Positions 44,494 to 53,693 are shown, numbered from the stretch's first letter. The stretch: DNA of 64,000 nucleotides from Rhizobium sp. BK196 (GCF_014193255.1 NZ_JACHZB010000002.1:868001-932000); one strand, 5' to 3'. Notes: a model not told the origin generated them from the sequence alone. Translations and numbers: made by a program.

Positions 44494-45252
44494 TTAAATG
44501 CCTGCGTTTCCCTTGTTTGGCCCGGCCGGATGGCCGCGCCCCTCCTCGCCCGAAAACTCCTCCCCGAAGCTTTCGGAAAATCTCTTCTGCGAATTCGTCA
44601 GATGCGTGCGCATGGCGGCCTTCGCTCCTGCCGTATCACCAGCGGCGATCGCGTCGCGGATAACCCGGTGTTCTTCCAGCGCGGTGCGCCATGACACCGG
44701 TCCTTCGAAATGGCTGGCAAGCTTTTCGAAATACGGCGTCATGCGCATGTCAAACAATTCGCCGGTGACACGGAGCAAGGTCGCGTTGCCGACGATTGCC
44801 GCAATGCCGGTATGAAAGGCGCGGTCGGCGACAAGAACGGCGCGCGCGTCCTCAACCACGCCGCTCATCGCGTTCAGCGCCTTGTCGAGAAGGGCAATGT
44901 CCTGTGGACCAGCGTTCCTTGCAGCTTCCTCTGAGATCGCGCACTCGATGATCGCGCGGGCTTGCAGCAGTTCGAAGGGCCCTTCTACCGGTTCACGGTA
45001 GTTACTGATCGCTTCGGCCGCAGATTTGCGTGTGACATAGATGCCGGAGCCCATGCGGATATTGATGTAACCCTCGACTTCCAGCACGATGAGCGCTTCG
45101 CGAAGCGTGGGGCGCGAAACCGAAAGCCGCTCCGCAAGGTCGCGCTCAGCCGGCAGCCTGTGGCCGACAGCGAGTTCGCCTCGGATGATCATCAGACGAA
45201 TCTGGTCTGCCACCTGCCTGTAGAGGCGGCGTGATTCAACTGCCGAAAACAT
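44494..45252 (-). CDS. FadR/GntR-family (FCD) transcriptional regulator
   Basis: A 252-residue repressor-type protein. The N-terminal winged helix shows RLYRQVADQIRLMIIRGEL, LPAERDLAERLSVSRPTLRE and VEGYINIRMGSG; the C-terminal FCD domain, with metal-ligand histidines in AFHTGIAAI and MRTHL, binds the effector. It is the first gene of the TRAP operon by orientation and lies next to an inverted repeat TGGTCA/TGACCA, a likely operator. Typical FadR-FCD effectors are sugar acids and related carboxylates. Confidence 0.92.
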   Translation of the reverse strand: MFSAVESRRLYRQVADQIRLMIIRGELAVGHRLPAERDLAERLSVSRPTLREALIVLEVEGYINIRMGSGIYVTRKSAAEAISNYREPVEGPFELLQARAIIECAISEEAARNAGPQDIALLDKALNAMSGVVEDARAVLVADRAFHTGIAAIVGNATLLRVTGELFDMRMTPYFEKLASHFEGPVSWRTALEEHRVIRDAIAAGDTAGAKAAMRTHLTNSQKRFSESFGEEFSGEEGRGHPAGPNKGNAGI

Positions 45253-45289
45253 TGTGGCCTCCCGGCGCGCTTCTCCTCAAGCGCACAAC

Positions 45290-45308
45290 TGGTCAACTGG
45301 CCTGACCA
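45290..45308. promoter_or_regulatory. inverted repeat upstream of the FadR-type gene, probable operator
   Basis: TGGTCA (45290-45295), seven bases, TGACCA (45303-45308). It is about 40 bases upstream of the regulator's start codon. Short T-G-G-T/A-C-C-A type palindromes are usual binding sites for GntR/FadR proteins, so autoregulation is plausible. Confidence 0.65.
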
Positions 45309-45445
45309 ATTAACCTCAAACTATCATCGGGAAAGTTGTGCGTCAATCGGACGCATGCACTCAGACCAGGCTGCTCAATTGATAGGAGGAAGCAGATCGT
45401 GCCCGGATTTGCCATTCCTCGACCGCGCTCCGATCAGGATCCACG

Positions 45446-46300
45446 CTACGGCTTACCGAGCGACAGACGGAACTGTCGCGGTGTCGTGCCGGTTCGCTGT
45501 TTGAAGATGTCGTAAAACCGGCTGCTGGAGCCGAAGCCGCAGTCGAGGGCAATCTCCAGGATCGAGTCCTCCGTCTCGGCCAGTCGCTGCATCGCTCGCG
45601 CGAGGCGATATCGTGTCAGATATTCCATCACGGAAATGCCAAGCACATCTCGAAACGCCCGGTTGGCCGTGGTTGGATGCACATTGGCACGTCTTCCAAG
45701 ATCCACCAGGTTGAGCGGTTCGGAAAAATGCCGGTTGATCAGGTCGGTCAGTACCTCTGAGTGGCGGATGGCGGGACTTACCGGGGTCGCAGCGGCTGTA
45801 GCGGACGAGCCTCGATCATCGGCGTGATCAAGGATGAGCCTGCGCACCCTGAGCTTGGCCTCGTCGGCGATCAGCTGACGCCGGACGGGATCGCCCCTGT
45901 CCCACTCCTCGACCCAGGCAGAGACCGTGGCCGGCGTCGTCTCGCGGCGGCGGGGCTCGACGACGAAGGCACCCTGCATGATCGCCTGTCTCGCCTTCTT
46001 GTCGATGGAGAGCGCGAGAAAATCGACGAGCGGAAGGTAGACGCAGATGAGCGGCGCCTCCGGCGTCACCAGGATTGTTTGATGGGGAATGGCCGCCCAG
46101 AAGAGGACAAGACGCCCGGCCTCGACCCGCTCCTGCCGGCCATTGAAGAGATAGGTCATGGCGCCATCGAGAAGCAGGTTGATCTCGACATGGTCGTGCC
46201 AATGCGCTGCACTCATGGCATCGGCCGTGTGGCGCTCGATCAGGAAACTCCGCGGCGATCCCGCCCACTCGCCGCTCCTGCTGAAATGATCGTCCGTCAT
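45446..46300 (-). CDS. AraC-family transcriptional regulator with cupin sensor
   Basis: A 284-residue regulator. The N-terminal half is a cupin-like sugar-sensing domain (SAAHWHDHVEINLLLDGAMT, LFWAAIPHQTI). The C-terminal domain has two helix-turn-helix units (LNLVDLGRRANVHPTTANRA, EIALDCGFGSSSRFYDIFKQ). It is divergent from the GH4 glycosidase across about 100 bases and most likely activates it in response to an oligosaccharide, like MelR or RhaS-type regulators. Confidence 0.92.
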   Translation of the reverse strand: MTDDHFSRSGEWAGSPRSFLIERHTADAMSAAHWHDHVEINLLLDGAMTYLFNGRQERVEAGRLVLFWAAIPHQTILVTPEAPLICVYLPLVDFLALSIDKKARQAIMQGAFVVEPRRRETTPATVSAWVEEWDRGDPVRRQLIADEAKLRVRRLILDHADDRGSSATAAATPVSPAIRHSEVLTDLINRHFSEPLNLVDLGRRANVHPTTANRAFRDVLGISVMEYLTRYRLARAMQRLAETEDSILEIALDCGFGSSSRFYDIFKQRTGTTPRQFRLSLGKP

Positions 46301-46402
46301 GTCCTTCCTGCGCTTCGATCCGGGAATACTCCCTCCAATAACAGGAAGAAATTCTGATTTGGAAGAGGCACCAGTATGACGGTTTTAATTGCGGAGATCG
46401 AA

Positions 46403-47719
46403 ATGCCGAAGATTTGCCTCGTGGGTGCGGGCAGCACCGTTTTTGCGCAGAACATTCTGGGGGATGTGCTCTCCACACCCTCGGGCAGTGATTATGTGAT
46501 CAGCCTCTTTGATATCGACCCGGAGCGGCTGAAGACGTCGGAGATCGTGGCGCGACGCATCTGCGAGGCGCTCGACCTGACGAAAGTCAAAGTCGAGGCA
46601 ACCCTCGATCGTCGCGAGGCACTGCGCGGATCGGATTTCGTCATCCTGATGATGCAGGTCGGCGGCTACAAGCCTGCGACTGTCACGGATTTCGACGTAC
46701 CGAAGCGATACGGGCTGCGGCAGACCATTGCCGATACGCTCGGCATCGGCGGGATCTTCCGCGGACTTCGCACCATTCCTGTGCTGGAGGCGATCTGCCG
46801 CGACATGGAAGAGGTCTGCCCCGACGCGCTGCTGATGCAATATGTGAACCCGATGGCAATCAATTGCTGGGCGATCAAGGAGCTGGCACCCAGTATCCGT
46901 ACGGTCGGCCTTTGCCATAGCGTGCAACATACCGCCGCTCATCTCGCCGCCTGCCTTCGCGAAGACATTGCAGACATCAATTACATCTCGGCTGGCATCA
47001 ACCACGTCGCCTTCTTCCTGAAATACGAGAAGCTGCATGCCGATGGCCGGCGCGAAGATCTCTATCCCCGCCTGAAGGCCCTCACCGGCGAGGGACGCGT
47101 GCCGGACGACGACCGGGTGCGTTTCGATGTGCTGAAGCGGCTCGGCCATTTCGTCACGGAATCCAGCGAGCATTTCTCCGAATATACGTCCTGGTACATC
47201 AAGGACCGCCGTCCCGAGCTCATCGACAAGCTCAACATCCCGCTCGACGAATATATAAGCCGCTGTGAGCGGCAGATTTCCGAATGGCATGCCCTGCGCC
47301 GCGATCTCGAAGGCGACAAGCCGATCGAGGTCTGCCGCAGCAATGAATATGCCGCAGGCATCATCAACGCTGCCGTCACAGGTAACCCCGCACTGATCTA
47401 CGGCAACGTTCCCAACAATGGCCTGATCGAGAACCTGCCGCCCGAATGTATCGTGGAAGTGCCCTGCCATGTGGACCGGAACGGTATCCAGCCGACCCGC
47501 ATCGGCAGAATTCCCTCGCAGCTTGCCGCGGTCATGAAGCTCAGTGTCTCGGTTCAGGAACTGACCGTGGAAGCGGCGCTGACAGGCAAGCGCGATCGCA
47601 TCTATCAGGCCGCGCTGCTTGATCCGCATACATCGGCAGAACTGTCGCCGGATGAGATCTGGGGCCTGGTTGACGACCTGATCGAAGCACACGGCGATCT
47701 GCTGCCGAAATACCACTGA
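46403..47719 (+). CDS. GH4-family alpha-galactosidase/alpha-glucosidase (NAD-dependent)
   Basis: A 438-residue enzyme of glycoside hydrolase family 4, which cleaves alpha-glycosides by a redox-assisted mechanism using NAD and a divalent metal. The N-terminus PKICLVGAGSTVF is the cofactor loop; QYVNPMAINCWA, VGLCHSVQ (metal-binding cysteine) and GINHVAFFLKYE (metal-binding histidine) are diagnostic. It resembles the MelA/LplD subgroup. The ATG at 46403 has GGAG upstream; an ATG at 46376 is also in frame. A terminator follows, so it is a separate unit from the DeoR operon downstream. Confidence 0.92.
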   Translation: MPKICLVGAGSTVFAQNILGDVLSTPSGSDYVISLFDIDPERLKTSEIVARRICEALDLTKVKVEATLDRREALRGSDFVILMMQVGGYKPATVTDFDVPKRYGLRQTIADTLGIGGIFRGLRTIPVLEAICRDMEEVCPDALLMQYVNPMAINCWAIKELAPSIRTVGLCHSVQHTAAHLAACLREDIADINYISAGINHVAFFLKYEKLHADGRREDLYPRLKALTGEGRVPDDDRVRFDVLKRLGHFVTESSEHFSEYTSWYIKDRRPELIDKLNIPLDEYISRCERQISEWHALRRDLEGDKPIEVCRSNEYAAGIINAAVTGNPALIYGNVPNNGLIENLPPECIVEVPCHVDRNGIQPTRIGRIPSQLAAVMKLSVSVQELTVEAALTGKRDRIYQAALLDPHTSAELSPDEIWGLVDDLIEAHGDLLPKYH

Positions 47720-47758
47720 GGCCGTCAGAGCCGCGACCACCAGAATGCTAGTCGTCAA

Positions 47759-47796
47759 GAAGCACGCCATCCCTCGGGAGGGCGTGCTTTTGTTTG
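47759..47796 (+). terminator. rho-independent terminator after the GH4 gene
   Basis: A 9-bp stem AAGCACGCC with GGCGTGCTT around a GC-rich loop, followed by TTTGTTTG, lies about 40 bases after the stop. Confidence 0.85.
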
Positions 47797-47835
47797 TCTT
47801 TTAAATCCCCGTCGCGGTCCGCAAAAAGATCACAA

Positions 47836-47865
47836 ACGATCAGAATCTTGATTGACATTGATCGT
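47836..47865. promoter_or_regulatory. inverted repeat and possible promoter before the DeoR operon
   Basis: ACGATCA (47836-47842) and TGATCGT (47859-47865) form a perfect 7-bp inverted repeat with 16 bases between. TTGACA at 47853-47858 lies inside and could be a -35 box. It is about 50 bases before the DeoR gene, a good place for an autoregulated operator. Confidence 0.55.
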
Positions 47866-47916
47866 ATTGAGTGGGAACGTTGACGCAAATAAAGGATAAA
47901 CAGCAGGGGGCGATCC

Positions 47917-48711
47917 GTGAATCAGACTGGCGGCGTGAAAACTGACCGGCTCGATGCCATCCGCAGCCATCTCTATGCGAACGGCTTTTCGACCATTCAG
48001 GATCTGGCCGATGCGGTCGGCGCTTCGCTCGCAACAGTCCGGCGCGACCTGCAGGTTCTTGAGCAGGACGGCGCGATCGACAGGGTGCACGGCGGAGCCC
48101 GCATCGCCGAAGGGTCCTCGGTCGAACTGGCCTTCCAGGAGCGTGAAAAGCGTCATCTTTCGGCCAAGCGCGCGATCGCGAACGCGGCCTATGAAAAGCT
48201 TCTGCCGCGCACGGCGATTTTCCTCGATGCCGGCACGACGGTGCTTCAGCTCGCCCGCCTGATCCGCATCAATCCGATGCCACTGCGCATCTTCACCAAC
48301 GGCCTGATCGTCGCTCAGGAATTCCTGAACATTCCGCATCTCGAAGTCGTGCTTCTCGGCGGCCATCTGCGCAGTGAAAATGCCTCTCTCGTCGGCCCGC
48401 AGGCTGAAGCAATGCTGGAAACGATCTGGTTCGATCAGCTCTTTCTGGGTGCCAGCGCCATCAGCCCGGATGGGGCGATCTATAGTGTCGACAGCGCGGA
48501 AGCCAGCTTGAACAGGCGCATGCTCGCCCGCTCTGCCGATGGTTATGTTCTCGCTGATTCCTCGAAATTCGGGACGATGGCGACTTACAAGGTCGCGCCG
48601 CTGAATGCGGCAAAACTCATCACCGACAAGGGCCTGACGCCTCAATGGCGCTCCGAACTCGCCAATTTCGGTGTCGATGCAACCTATGCCGAGCTCGGAG
48701 CAAAAGAATGA
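47917..48711 (+). CDS. DeoR-family transcriptional repressor (AgaR-like)
   Basis: A 264-residue regulator. The N-terminal DeoR helix-turn-helix shows STIQDLADAVGASLATVRRD and LEQDGAIDRVHGGARI. The C-terminal sugar-phosphate sensor carries FLDAGTTVLQLA, GGHLRSENASLVGP, LGASAIS and ADSSKFG, as in repressors of sugar operons that respond to a phosphorylated intermediate. The start is the GTG at 47917. Its stop overlaps the kinase start by four bases. It heads the operon to about 56133 and probably represses it. Confidence 0.93.
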   Translation: MNQTGGVKTDRLDAIRSHLYANGFSTIQDLADAVGASLATVRRDLQVLEQDGAIDRVHGGARIAEGSSVELAFQEREKRHLSAKRAIANAAYEKLLPRTAIFLDAGTTVLQLARLIRINPMPLRIFTNGLIVAQEFLNIPHLEVVLLGGHLRSENASLVGPQAEAMLETIWFDQLFLGASAISPDGAIYSVDSAEASLNRRMLARSADGYVLADSSKFGTMATYKVAPLNAAKLITDKGLTPQWRSELANFGVDATYAELGAKE

Positions 48712-49670
48712 GCGACGAGCTGATCCTTGGCATCGACGGCGGCGGCAGCAAGATGCTCGTCACTCTGGCCGACAAAGACGGCAGGATTCTGCGCACCGCG
48801 CTTGGCGGCGGCGTCAATCCGATGGACAACCCGGACTGGCGGCGGGAACTGGAGAAGTATATCGAACCTTTCCGCAATGAGCCGGGACTGGCCGCCGTTG
48901 GCGCTGCCTTGCCTGCTTATGGTGAAGTTGCGCATCTTTCCGCTCTCCAGAAGCGATGCATCGATGAAGCCTTCCCGGATATCCGCAGAACTGTCCTCAA
49001 CGATGTTGACGCCGCCCATCTCGGCGCATTTGCCGGGCGCCCGGGCATACTCGTCCTGTCGGGGACCGGTTCCATGTCCTGGGCACGCAACGGCACAGGT
49101 GCCTCCGCACGCGTCGGCGGTTGGGGCGATGTGATCGGCGACGAGGGCAGCAGCTACTGGATCGGCCGCGCAGCATTGCATCTCATCAGCCAGAGCCTTG
49201 ATGGGCGTGCCAAACCGACTGTGCTGGCAGAGGCGATTTATGATCACCTCAAGCTCGACATTTCCGATCCGATCAATGCGCTCGGCAGCTGGATCGACGG
49301 GCTCGCAAGGCCGCGCGCCGGTATTGCCGCGCTCTCGATCCTCGTCGACCGAATTGCCCAGCAGGGTGACGAAGGGGCGATTGGCCTGATCGAAAAGGCG
49401 GCCGACGAGCTTGCCAAGCACCACCGGGCGATATCAGGCCATTGCGAGAGCGGAACCGACTGGACCTATGCGGGCGGCACCTTTTCCAGCCGTCTCCTGC
49501 TCGAGGCGGTCGAACGGCGGATCGGCCGGCGAGCGATCGCACCTGCACTTCCTCCCATTGGCGGCGCGCTTCTGGCTGCCGCCCAACTCCTCGACTGGCA
49601 GCTTGATGGGCGCTGGTTCGGGCAAATCGCGGTCGAGGCTGAAGCCGTGATCGCACGATCAAGACAATGA
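48708..49670 (+). CDS. BadF/BadG-type ATPase, probable amino-sugar kinase
   Basis: A 320-residue protein of the actin-like ATPase superfamily, BadF/BcrA group, which includes N-acetylglucosamine kinases. The phosphate loop LGIDGGGSKMLV, VDAAHLGAFAG and LSGTGSMSWARN (second phosphate motif) are present, with GGWGDVIGDEGSSYWIG after. I chose the ATG at 48708, which overlaps the DeoR stop; a start at 48645 would lie inside it. It should phosphorylate the imported sugar at C6. Neighbouring AgaS suggests an amino sugar such as galactosamine. Confidence 0.88.
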   Translation: MSDELILGIDGGGSKMLVTLADKDGRILRTALGGGVNPMDNPDWRRELEKYIEPFRNEPGLAAVGAALPAYGEVAHLSALQKRCIDEAFPDIRRTVLNDVDAAHLGAFAGRPGILVLSGTGSMSWARNGTGASARVGGWGDVIGDEGSSYWIGRAALHLISQSLDGRAKPTVLAEAIYDHLKLDISDPINALGSWIDGLARPRAGIAALSILVDRIAQQGDEGAIGLIEKAADELAKHHRAISGHCESGTDWTYAGGTFSSRLLLEAVERRIGRRAIAPALPPIGGALLAAAQLLDWQLDGRWFGQIAVEAEAVIARSRQ

Positions 49671-49697
49671 CTGTCAACGATAAAGAAGGATGGGAAC

Positions 49698-50954
49698 ATG
49701 CGTAAATTGATATTGCCTTTGCTTGCCTCAGCCGCCCTTGTGATTGGTCTGCCTGCGTTGGCAGACGATGCCAAGCCACTTGCCGGCCAGTCGATCACGG
49801 TCCTCATGCCATCGCCGCAGGGCGCCACGGTAGCGGCCGATTTCGAAGCCGAGACCGGCATCCATGTAGACCTCCAGACACTCTCCTGGGACGACATCCG
49901 GCCGAAGCTGGTAACGGCGCTGGTCGCCGGCACGGCACCGGCCGACGTTACCGAATTCGACTGGTCGTGGACGGGACAGTTCAGCGCTGCCGGCTGGTAC
50001 ATGCCGCTGAACAATGTGATCGACAAGGATACGGTCGCTGACATCGGCGTCGCCAAGATCTTCACTGTCGACGGCCAATTGCTCGGCGTGCCCTATACCA
50101 ACGACTTCCGCGTCATGCTCATCAACAAGAAGCATTTCACGGATGCCGGCGTCACCGAGACGCCAAAGACGCTCGACGCGCTGGTCGCTGCCGCCAAGAA
50201 GATCAAGGAAAAGGGCATCTCCACCTATCCAATCGGCCTGCCGCTCTCGGCGACGGAGGGTGCCTCCACCAGCTGGTATCTGCTGACCAAGGCCTTCGGC
50301 GGCGAACTCTTCGACAAGGACTTCAAGCCGCTTTTCCTCACCCCCGATTCAGCCGGCTATAAGGCGCTCGCCTTCGAACTGAGCCTGCTGAAGGATGGTC
50401 TGGTCGACCCGGCATCGACGGGCCTCAAAGACAGCCAGATCAACGAGAGCATGTTCGCCCAGGGCCTGACCAGCATCATGATCTCGGGCGAACCCGGTCG
50501 CCTGGGTCAGATGAACGAGCCGAAACAGTCGAAGGTCGCCGGCCAGGTGGAAGCGATCCTCGTGCCGACCGAAAGCGGCCAGACTCGCAGCTTCGGCCTT
50601 CCGGAAGCACTCGCCATTCCGAACGTCTCGCAGAACAAGGAAGCGGCAGTCGCTTTCGTCAAATGGTTCACCAGCAAGGAGTTCCAGAAGAAGAATGCGG
50701 CAAACGGCTTTCTGCCGACACGCACTTCCGCCCTATCCGAGCTCAACACGGAAGGCAAGCTGACGAGCGGCGATGCGCTCGTTGCGCAGTCGAAGACTGT
50801 CGAGCCGCTGTTCCAGCAGGGAACGCCGCCGTGGTATCCGCAGTTCTCAAGCGCGGTCAACACGGCGATCAACAGTGCGGCAAAGGATCAGATGACGGTT
50901 GATCAGGCCATGCAGGCCATCGCCGACGCCGCCAAGCAGGCCATGGCGCAATGA
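49698..50954 (+). CDS. sugar ABC transporter substrate-binding protein
   Basis: A 418-residue extracellular solute-binding protein, family 1. The first 22 residues (MRKLILPLLASAALVIGL and PALA) are a Sec signal peptide. The mature protein has ITVLMPSPQGATVAADFEAE, LQTLSWDDIRPKLVTALVAG and AAVAFVKWFTSKEFQKKNAA, typical of oligosaccharide- and sugar-binding proteins. AAGAAGGATGGGAAC gives the ribosome-binding site. It feeds the two permeases that follow, overlapping the first by four bases. Confidence 0.94.
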   Translation: MRKLILPLLASAALVIGLPALADDAKPLAGQSITVLMPSPQGATVAADFEAETGIHVDLQTLSWDDIRPKLVTALVAGTAPADVTEFDWSWTGQFSAAGWYMPLNNVIDKDTVADIGVAKIFTVDGQLLGVPYTNDFRVMLINKKHFTDAGVTETPKTLDALVAAAKKIKEKGISTYPIGLPLSATEGASTSWYLLTKAFGGELFDKDFKPLFLTPDSAGYKALAFELSLLKDGLVDPASTGLKDSQINESMFAQGLTSIMISGEPGRLGQMNEPKQSKVAGQVEAILVPTESGQTRSFGLPEALAIPNVSQNKEAAVAFVKWFTSKEFQKKNAANGFLPTRTSALSELNTEGKLTSGDALVAQSKTVEPLFQQGTPPWYPQFSSAVNTAINSAAKDQMTVDQAMQAIADAAKQAMAQ

Positions 50955-51868
50955 CGACAGCTACTGTCGAAGGTATCGCAGCCAAGCGGAGTGTCGGCTT
51001 CAATGCCGACACGATGCTCGGCCTGCTGCTGGTACTGCCGATCCTTGTGACAATGGCAGCACTTGTCTTCTATCCGATGGGCCGGACGGTCTGGGACTCG
51101 CTGCACCGGGTCAATCCAATGCAGGCGGGAACGCCCTTTGTCGGACTGGAAAATTACACCCGCATGCTGTCGGACGGACAGCTGGCGACGACCTGGACGA
51201 ATACCCTTATCTATGTCGTTTTCGCCGTCGCTGCCGAAACCATCTTCGGCGTGCTGGCTGCAGCGCTCATCAATCAGATGAAGATCGGGCGCCAGTGGGT
51301 GCTTGCCGCCGTCATCCTGCCCTGGGCGCTTCCCGGTGTCGTCAACTCCGTCATCTGGCTATGGATCTATCAGCCCGGCGCCGGCCTGTTGAACGGCATT
51401 CTCGTCGCACTCGGCCTGCCCTTCGAAAACCATGTCTGGTTCAATGACCGGACGAGCGCGATCATCGCGGTCACCGTCGTGCATGTCTGGCGCATGATGC
51501 CGTTGACGATCGTCATCGTGCTGGCGGCCATGCAGAGCATTCCGGCGCATCTCTATGAGGCTGCCCGTATCGACGGCGCGACGCGCGTGCAGATGTTCAG
51601 CCTGGTCACGCTTCCGCTCGTGCGCAGCGCCATCGCCGTCGCCATGACGAATGCAACTGTCAACGCTTTCAACCTCTTCGACGAGGCCTGGGTGCTCGCC
51701 GGATCGAGCCTCGAAACACGGCCGATCCTCGTGCAGATCTATCTCGAGACGTTCCAGAACCTTCGCTTCTCCTACGGGATGGCGCTGTCGGTAGTCATTA
51801 CCCTGGTGTCGCTGCTCGTCTCGCTGGTCTACGTCCTCCGCGTCTATCGCAACACACGGTTCGACTGA
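50951..51868 (+). CDS. sugar ABC transporter permease (MalF/UgpA class)
   Basis: A 305-residue permease with six helices. The ATPase-contact loop is YEAARIDGATRVQMFSLVTL. NTLIYVVFAVAAETIFGVLA and WALPGVVNSVIWLWIYQPGA are typical of this class. Four-base overlap with the binding-protein gene and one-base overlap with the next permease show tight coupling. Confidence 0.94.
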   Translation: MTTATVEGIAAKRSVGFNADTMLGLLLVLPILVTMAALVFYPMGRTVWDSLHRVNPMQAGTPFVGLENYTRMLSDGQLATTWTNTLIYVVFAVAAETIFGVLAAALINQMKIGRQWVLAAVILPWALPGVVNSVIWLWIYQPGAGLLNGILVALGLPFENHVWFNDRTSAIIAVTVVHVWRMMPLTIVIVLAAMQSIPAHLYEAARIDGATRVQMFSLVTLPLVRSAIAVAMTNATVNAFNLFDEAWVLAGSSLETRPILVQIYLETFQNLRFSYGMALSVVITLVSLLVSLVYVLRVYRNTRFD

Positions 51869-52725
51869 TGAAACCAACCATTCTCTATCGCCTGATGATA
51901 TGGACGGGTCTTGCCGTGCTGCTGATCTGGTCGCTCGGCCCGATCTACTGGACGATCGCAAGTTCCGTGACGCCGACAGAAGATTTTTCCACGCGGCCGA
52001 TCCATTTCTTCCCGCAGCATTTCACGCTCGACCATTATTCGCGCCTGCTCGGCATCAACATTGCGCGGATCGGCGGAGTGGAAGTGTGGAAGCAGTTCCG
52101 CGCTGCGCTGCTCAACAGCGTGATCACATCTGCGGCCGCCACGGCTCTCTGCGTCGCGATCTCGGCACTCGGAGCCTACGCCTTCACCCGGATGCGCTTT
52201 CCCGGGCGTCACCTTCTGTTCGGTGCTGTCGTCGCGACACTCGCCATCCCTGCCTATGCGGTGCTCATCCCGCTCTATCAGATCATGATCAAAATGCATC
52301 TGGTCGACACCTATACCGGCGTCTCGCTGATCTATGTCTCAGCCTATCTGCCGCTCTCCCTCTGGTTGTTGCGCAGCGTCTTCGAGCAGCTTCCGATCGC
52401 TCTCGAAGAGGCGGCACAGCTCGATGGCGCGGGTCGCCTCTTCATCTTCTTCCATATCGTGCTGCCACTCGCCGGCCCCGGTCTGACGGCAGCCGCCATC
52501 CTCACCTTCCTGGGAGCCTGGGGCCAATATCTCGTTCCCCTCATCTTCTCGCCCCAGGCGACGAAACCCTTGACGGTTCTAATCCCCGAATTCGTCACCA
52601 AGAACTTCATCGACTACGGGCTGATCACGGCAAGCGGATCGATCGCCATCGTCATCCCTGCCCTCGTCGTCATCTTTCTCAACCGGTACCTCGTCAGCGG
52701 TCTGCTGGCTGGTTCGGTCAAATAA
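51868..52725 (+). CDS. sugar ABC transporter permease (MalG/UgpE class)
   Basis: A 285-residue permease with six helices. The contact loop is LEEAAQLDGAGRLFIFFHIV. FTRMRFPGRHLLFGAVVATL and PLYQIMIKMHLVDTYTGVSL are typical of the MalG group. A long open frame in another phase (from 51900) overlaps it and is not coding. The AgaS-type gene follows after 11 bases. Confidence 0.94.
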   Translation: MKPTILYRLMIWTGLAVLLIWSLGPIYWTIASSVTPTEDFSTRPIHFFPQHFTLDHYSRLLGINIARIGGVEVWKQFRAALLNSVITSAAATALCVAISALGAYAFTRMRFPGRHLLFGAVVATLAIPAYAVLIPLYQIMIKMHLVDTYTGVSLIYVSAYLPLSLWLLRSVFEQLPIALEEAAQLDGAGRLFIFFHIVLPLAGPGLTAAAILTFLGAWGQYLVPLIFSPQATKPLTVLIPEFVTKNFIDYGLITASGSIAIVIPALVVIFLNRYLVSGLLAGSVK

Positions 52726-52736
52726 TCGGAGACCTC

Positions 52737-53693
52737 ATGAACACGACCGAAAAGGTAATCCTCGAGCAGTTTCCCTATTGGGAAAAAGCCATCGGCTCGA
52801 ATACGGCAAGCGGCAAAGCGGACGACCTCCTCGTCTTTATCGGCTGCGGCACCTCCTTCAACCTCGCTCTATCTCTGGCCGCCTATGCCAACAGCCTCAA
52901 GCGCAGGGCGATTGCGGTGCCCGGCGCAGAGTGGCTGAACCGCCCCTCCTATTTCTGGCCGGAATGGCAGAAGACCCATGTGGTTGCGCTCTCGCGCAGC
53001 GGCGAAACGACGGAAACGGTCGCTGCGGCCAAGGCGAGCCGCGCTGCCGGCGCGTTCGTTACTGCCGTCACGGTCGAGCCCAAAAGCGCACTCGCCAGGA
53101 ATTGCGACCAGCTGATCTGCTCGCCAACCCATCCGGACGAAGGCATCGTCATGACGGTGTCGGCAAGCCTCATGGTCTTGCTCAGCCTGCAGATGATCGG
53201 TCAGACCGTGCCGGCTTCGATCGTCGCATCGGCGAGGCAGCTTGCGAACACGCTCGACGCTTCCCTGCCCGATATCATCAAGGACCGTTTGCACTTCGTC
53301 TTTCTCGGCGGTGGACCGCTTTTCGGCATCGCGCTTGAAGGTGCATTGAAGCTTATGGAGATGAGCCAGCTCATGACGCAGGCCTTCCATCCGCTCGAAT
53401 ACCGCCATGGGCCAATCAGCCTCGTCGATGAGAAGACGGCGGTTATCGTGCTCTACAGTTCGGACCAGAGAGACGCCGAGGCCAAGCTGGTTGGCGAGCT
53501 GCGCGAAAAAGGCGCCGTCGTTATCGGCTTCGGCGGCCCCGGCGACCTGGAGCTACCAGTCGATGTCGACCTGTCGCTTGGCGGCCTCGCCGTTCTGCCG
53601 GCGCTGCAGATACTCGGCGAACGTGCCGCTCAGGCACGCCACATCGATACGGTCTCACCGCGTCATCTCACTAAAGTTGTCACACTCGCATGA
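52737..53693 (+). CDS. SIS-domain sugar isomerase/deaminase (AgaS-like)
   Basis: A 318-residue protein with two SIS domains. FIGCGTSFNLALSLAAYANS, ALSRSGETTETVAAA and AFHPLEYRHGPISLV are the sugar-phosphate binding stretches. AgaS proteins in the galactosamine/N-acetylgalactosamine pathway deaminate and isomerise galactosamine-6-phosphate to tagatose-6-phosphate. The ATG at 52737 is preceded by CGGAGACCTC. An open frame starting at 51900 in the same phase is only read-through of the preceding gene region. It overlaps the next gene by four bases. Confidence 0.88.
   Translation: MNTTEKVILEQFPYWEKAIGSNTASGKADDLLVFIGCGTSFNLALSLAAYANSLKRRAIAVPGAEWLNRPSYFWPEWQKTHVVALSRSGETTETVAAAKASRAAGAFVTAVTVEPKSALARNCDQLICSPTHPDEGIVMTVSASLMVLLSLQMIGQTVPASIVASARQLANTLDASLPDIIKDRLHFVFLGGGPLFGIALEGALKLMEMSQLMTQAFHPLEYRHGPISLVDEKTAVIVLYSSDQRDAEAKLVGELREKGAVVIGFGGPGDLELPVDVDLSLGGLAVLPALQILGERAAQARHIDTVSPRHLTKVVTLA

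Noticed and set aside
46385..47770. 461-codon minus-strand frame opposite the GH4 gene
   Set aside because: Shadow of a well-conserved enzyme; no motif on this strand.
51900..52736. Long plus-strand extension in front of the AgaS-type protein
   Set aside because: The first 279 codons lie in a different phase inside the MalG-type permease gene and have shadow composition; the real start is 52737.
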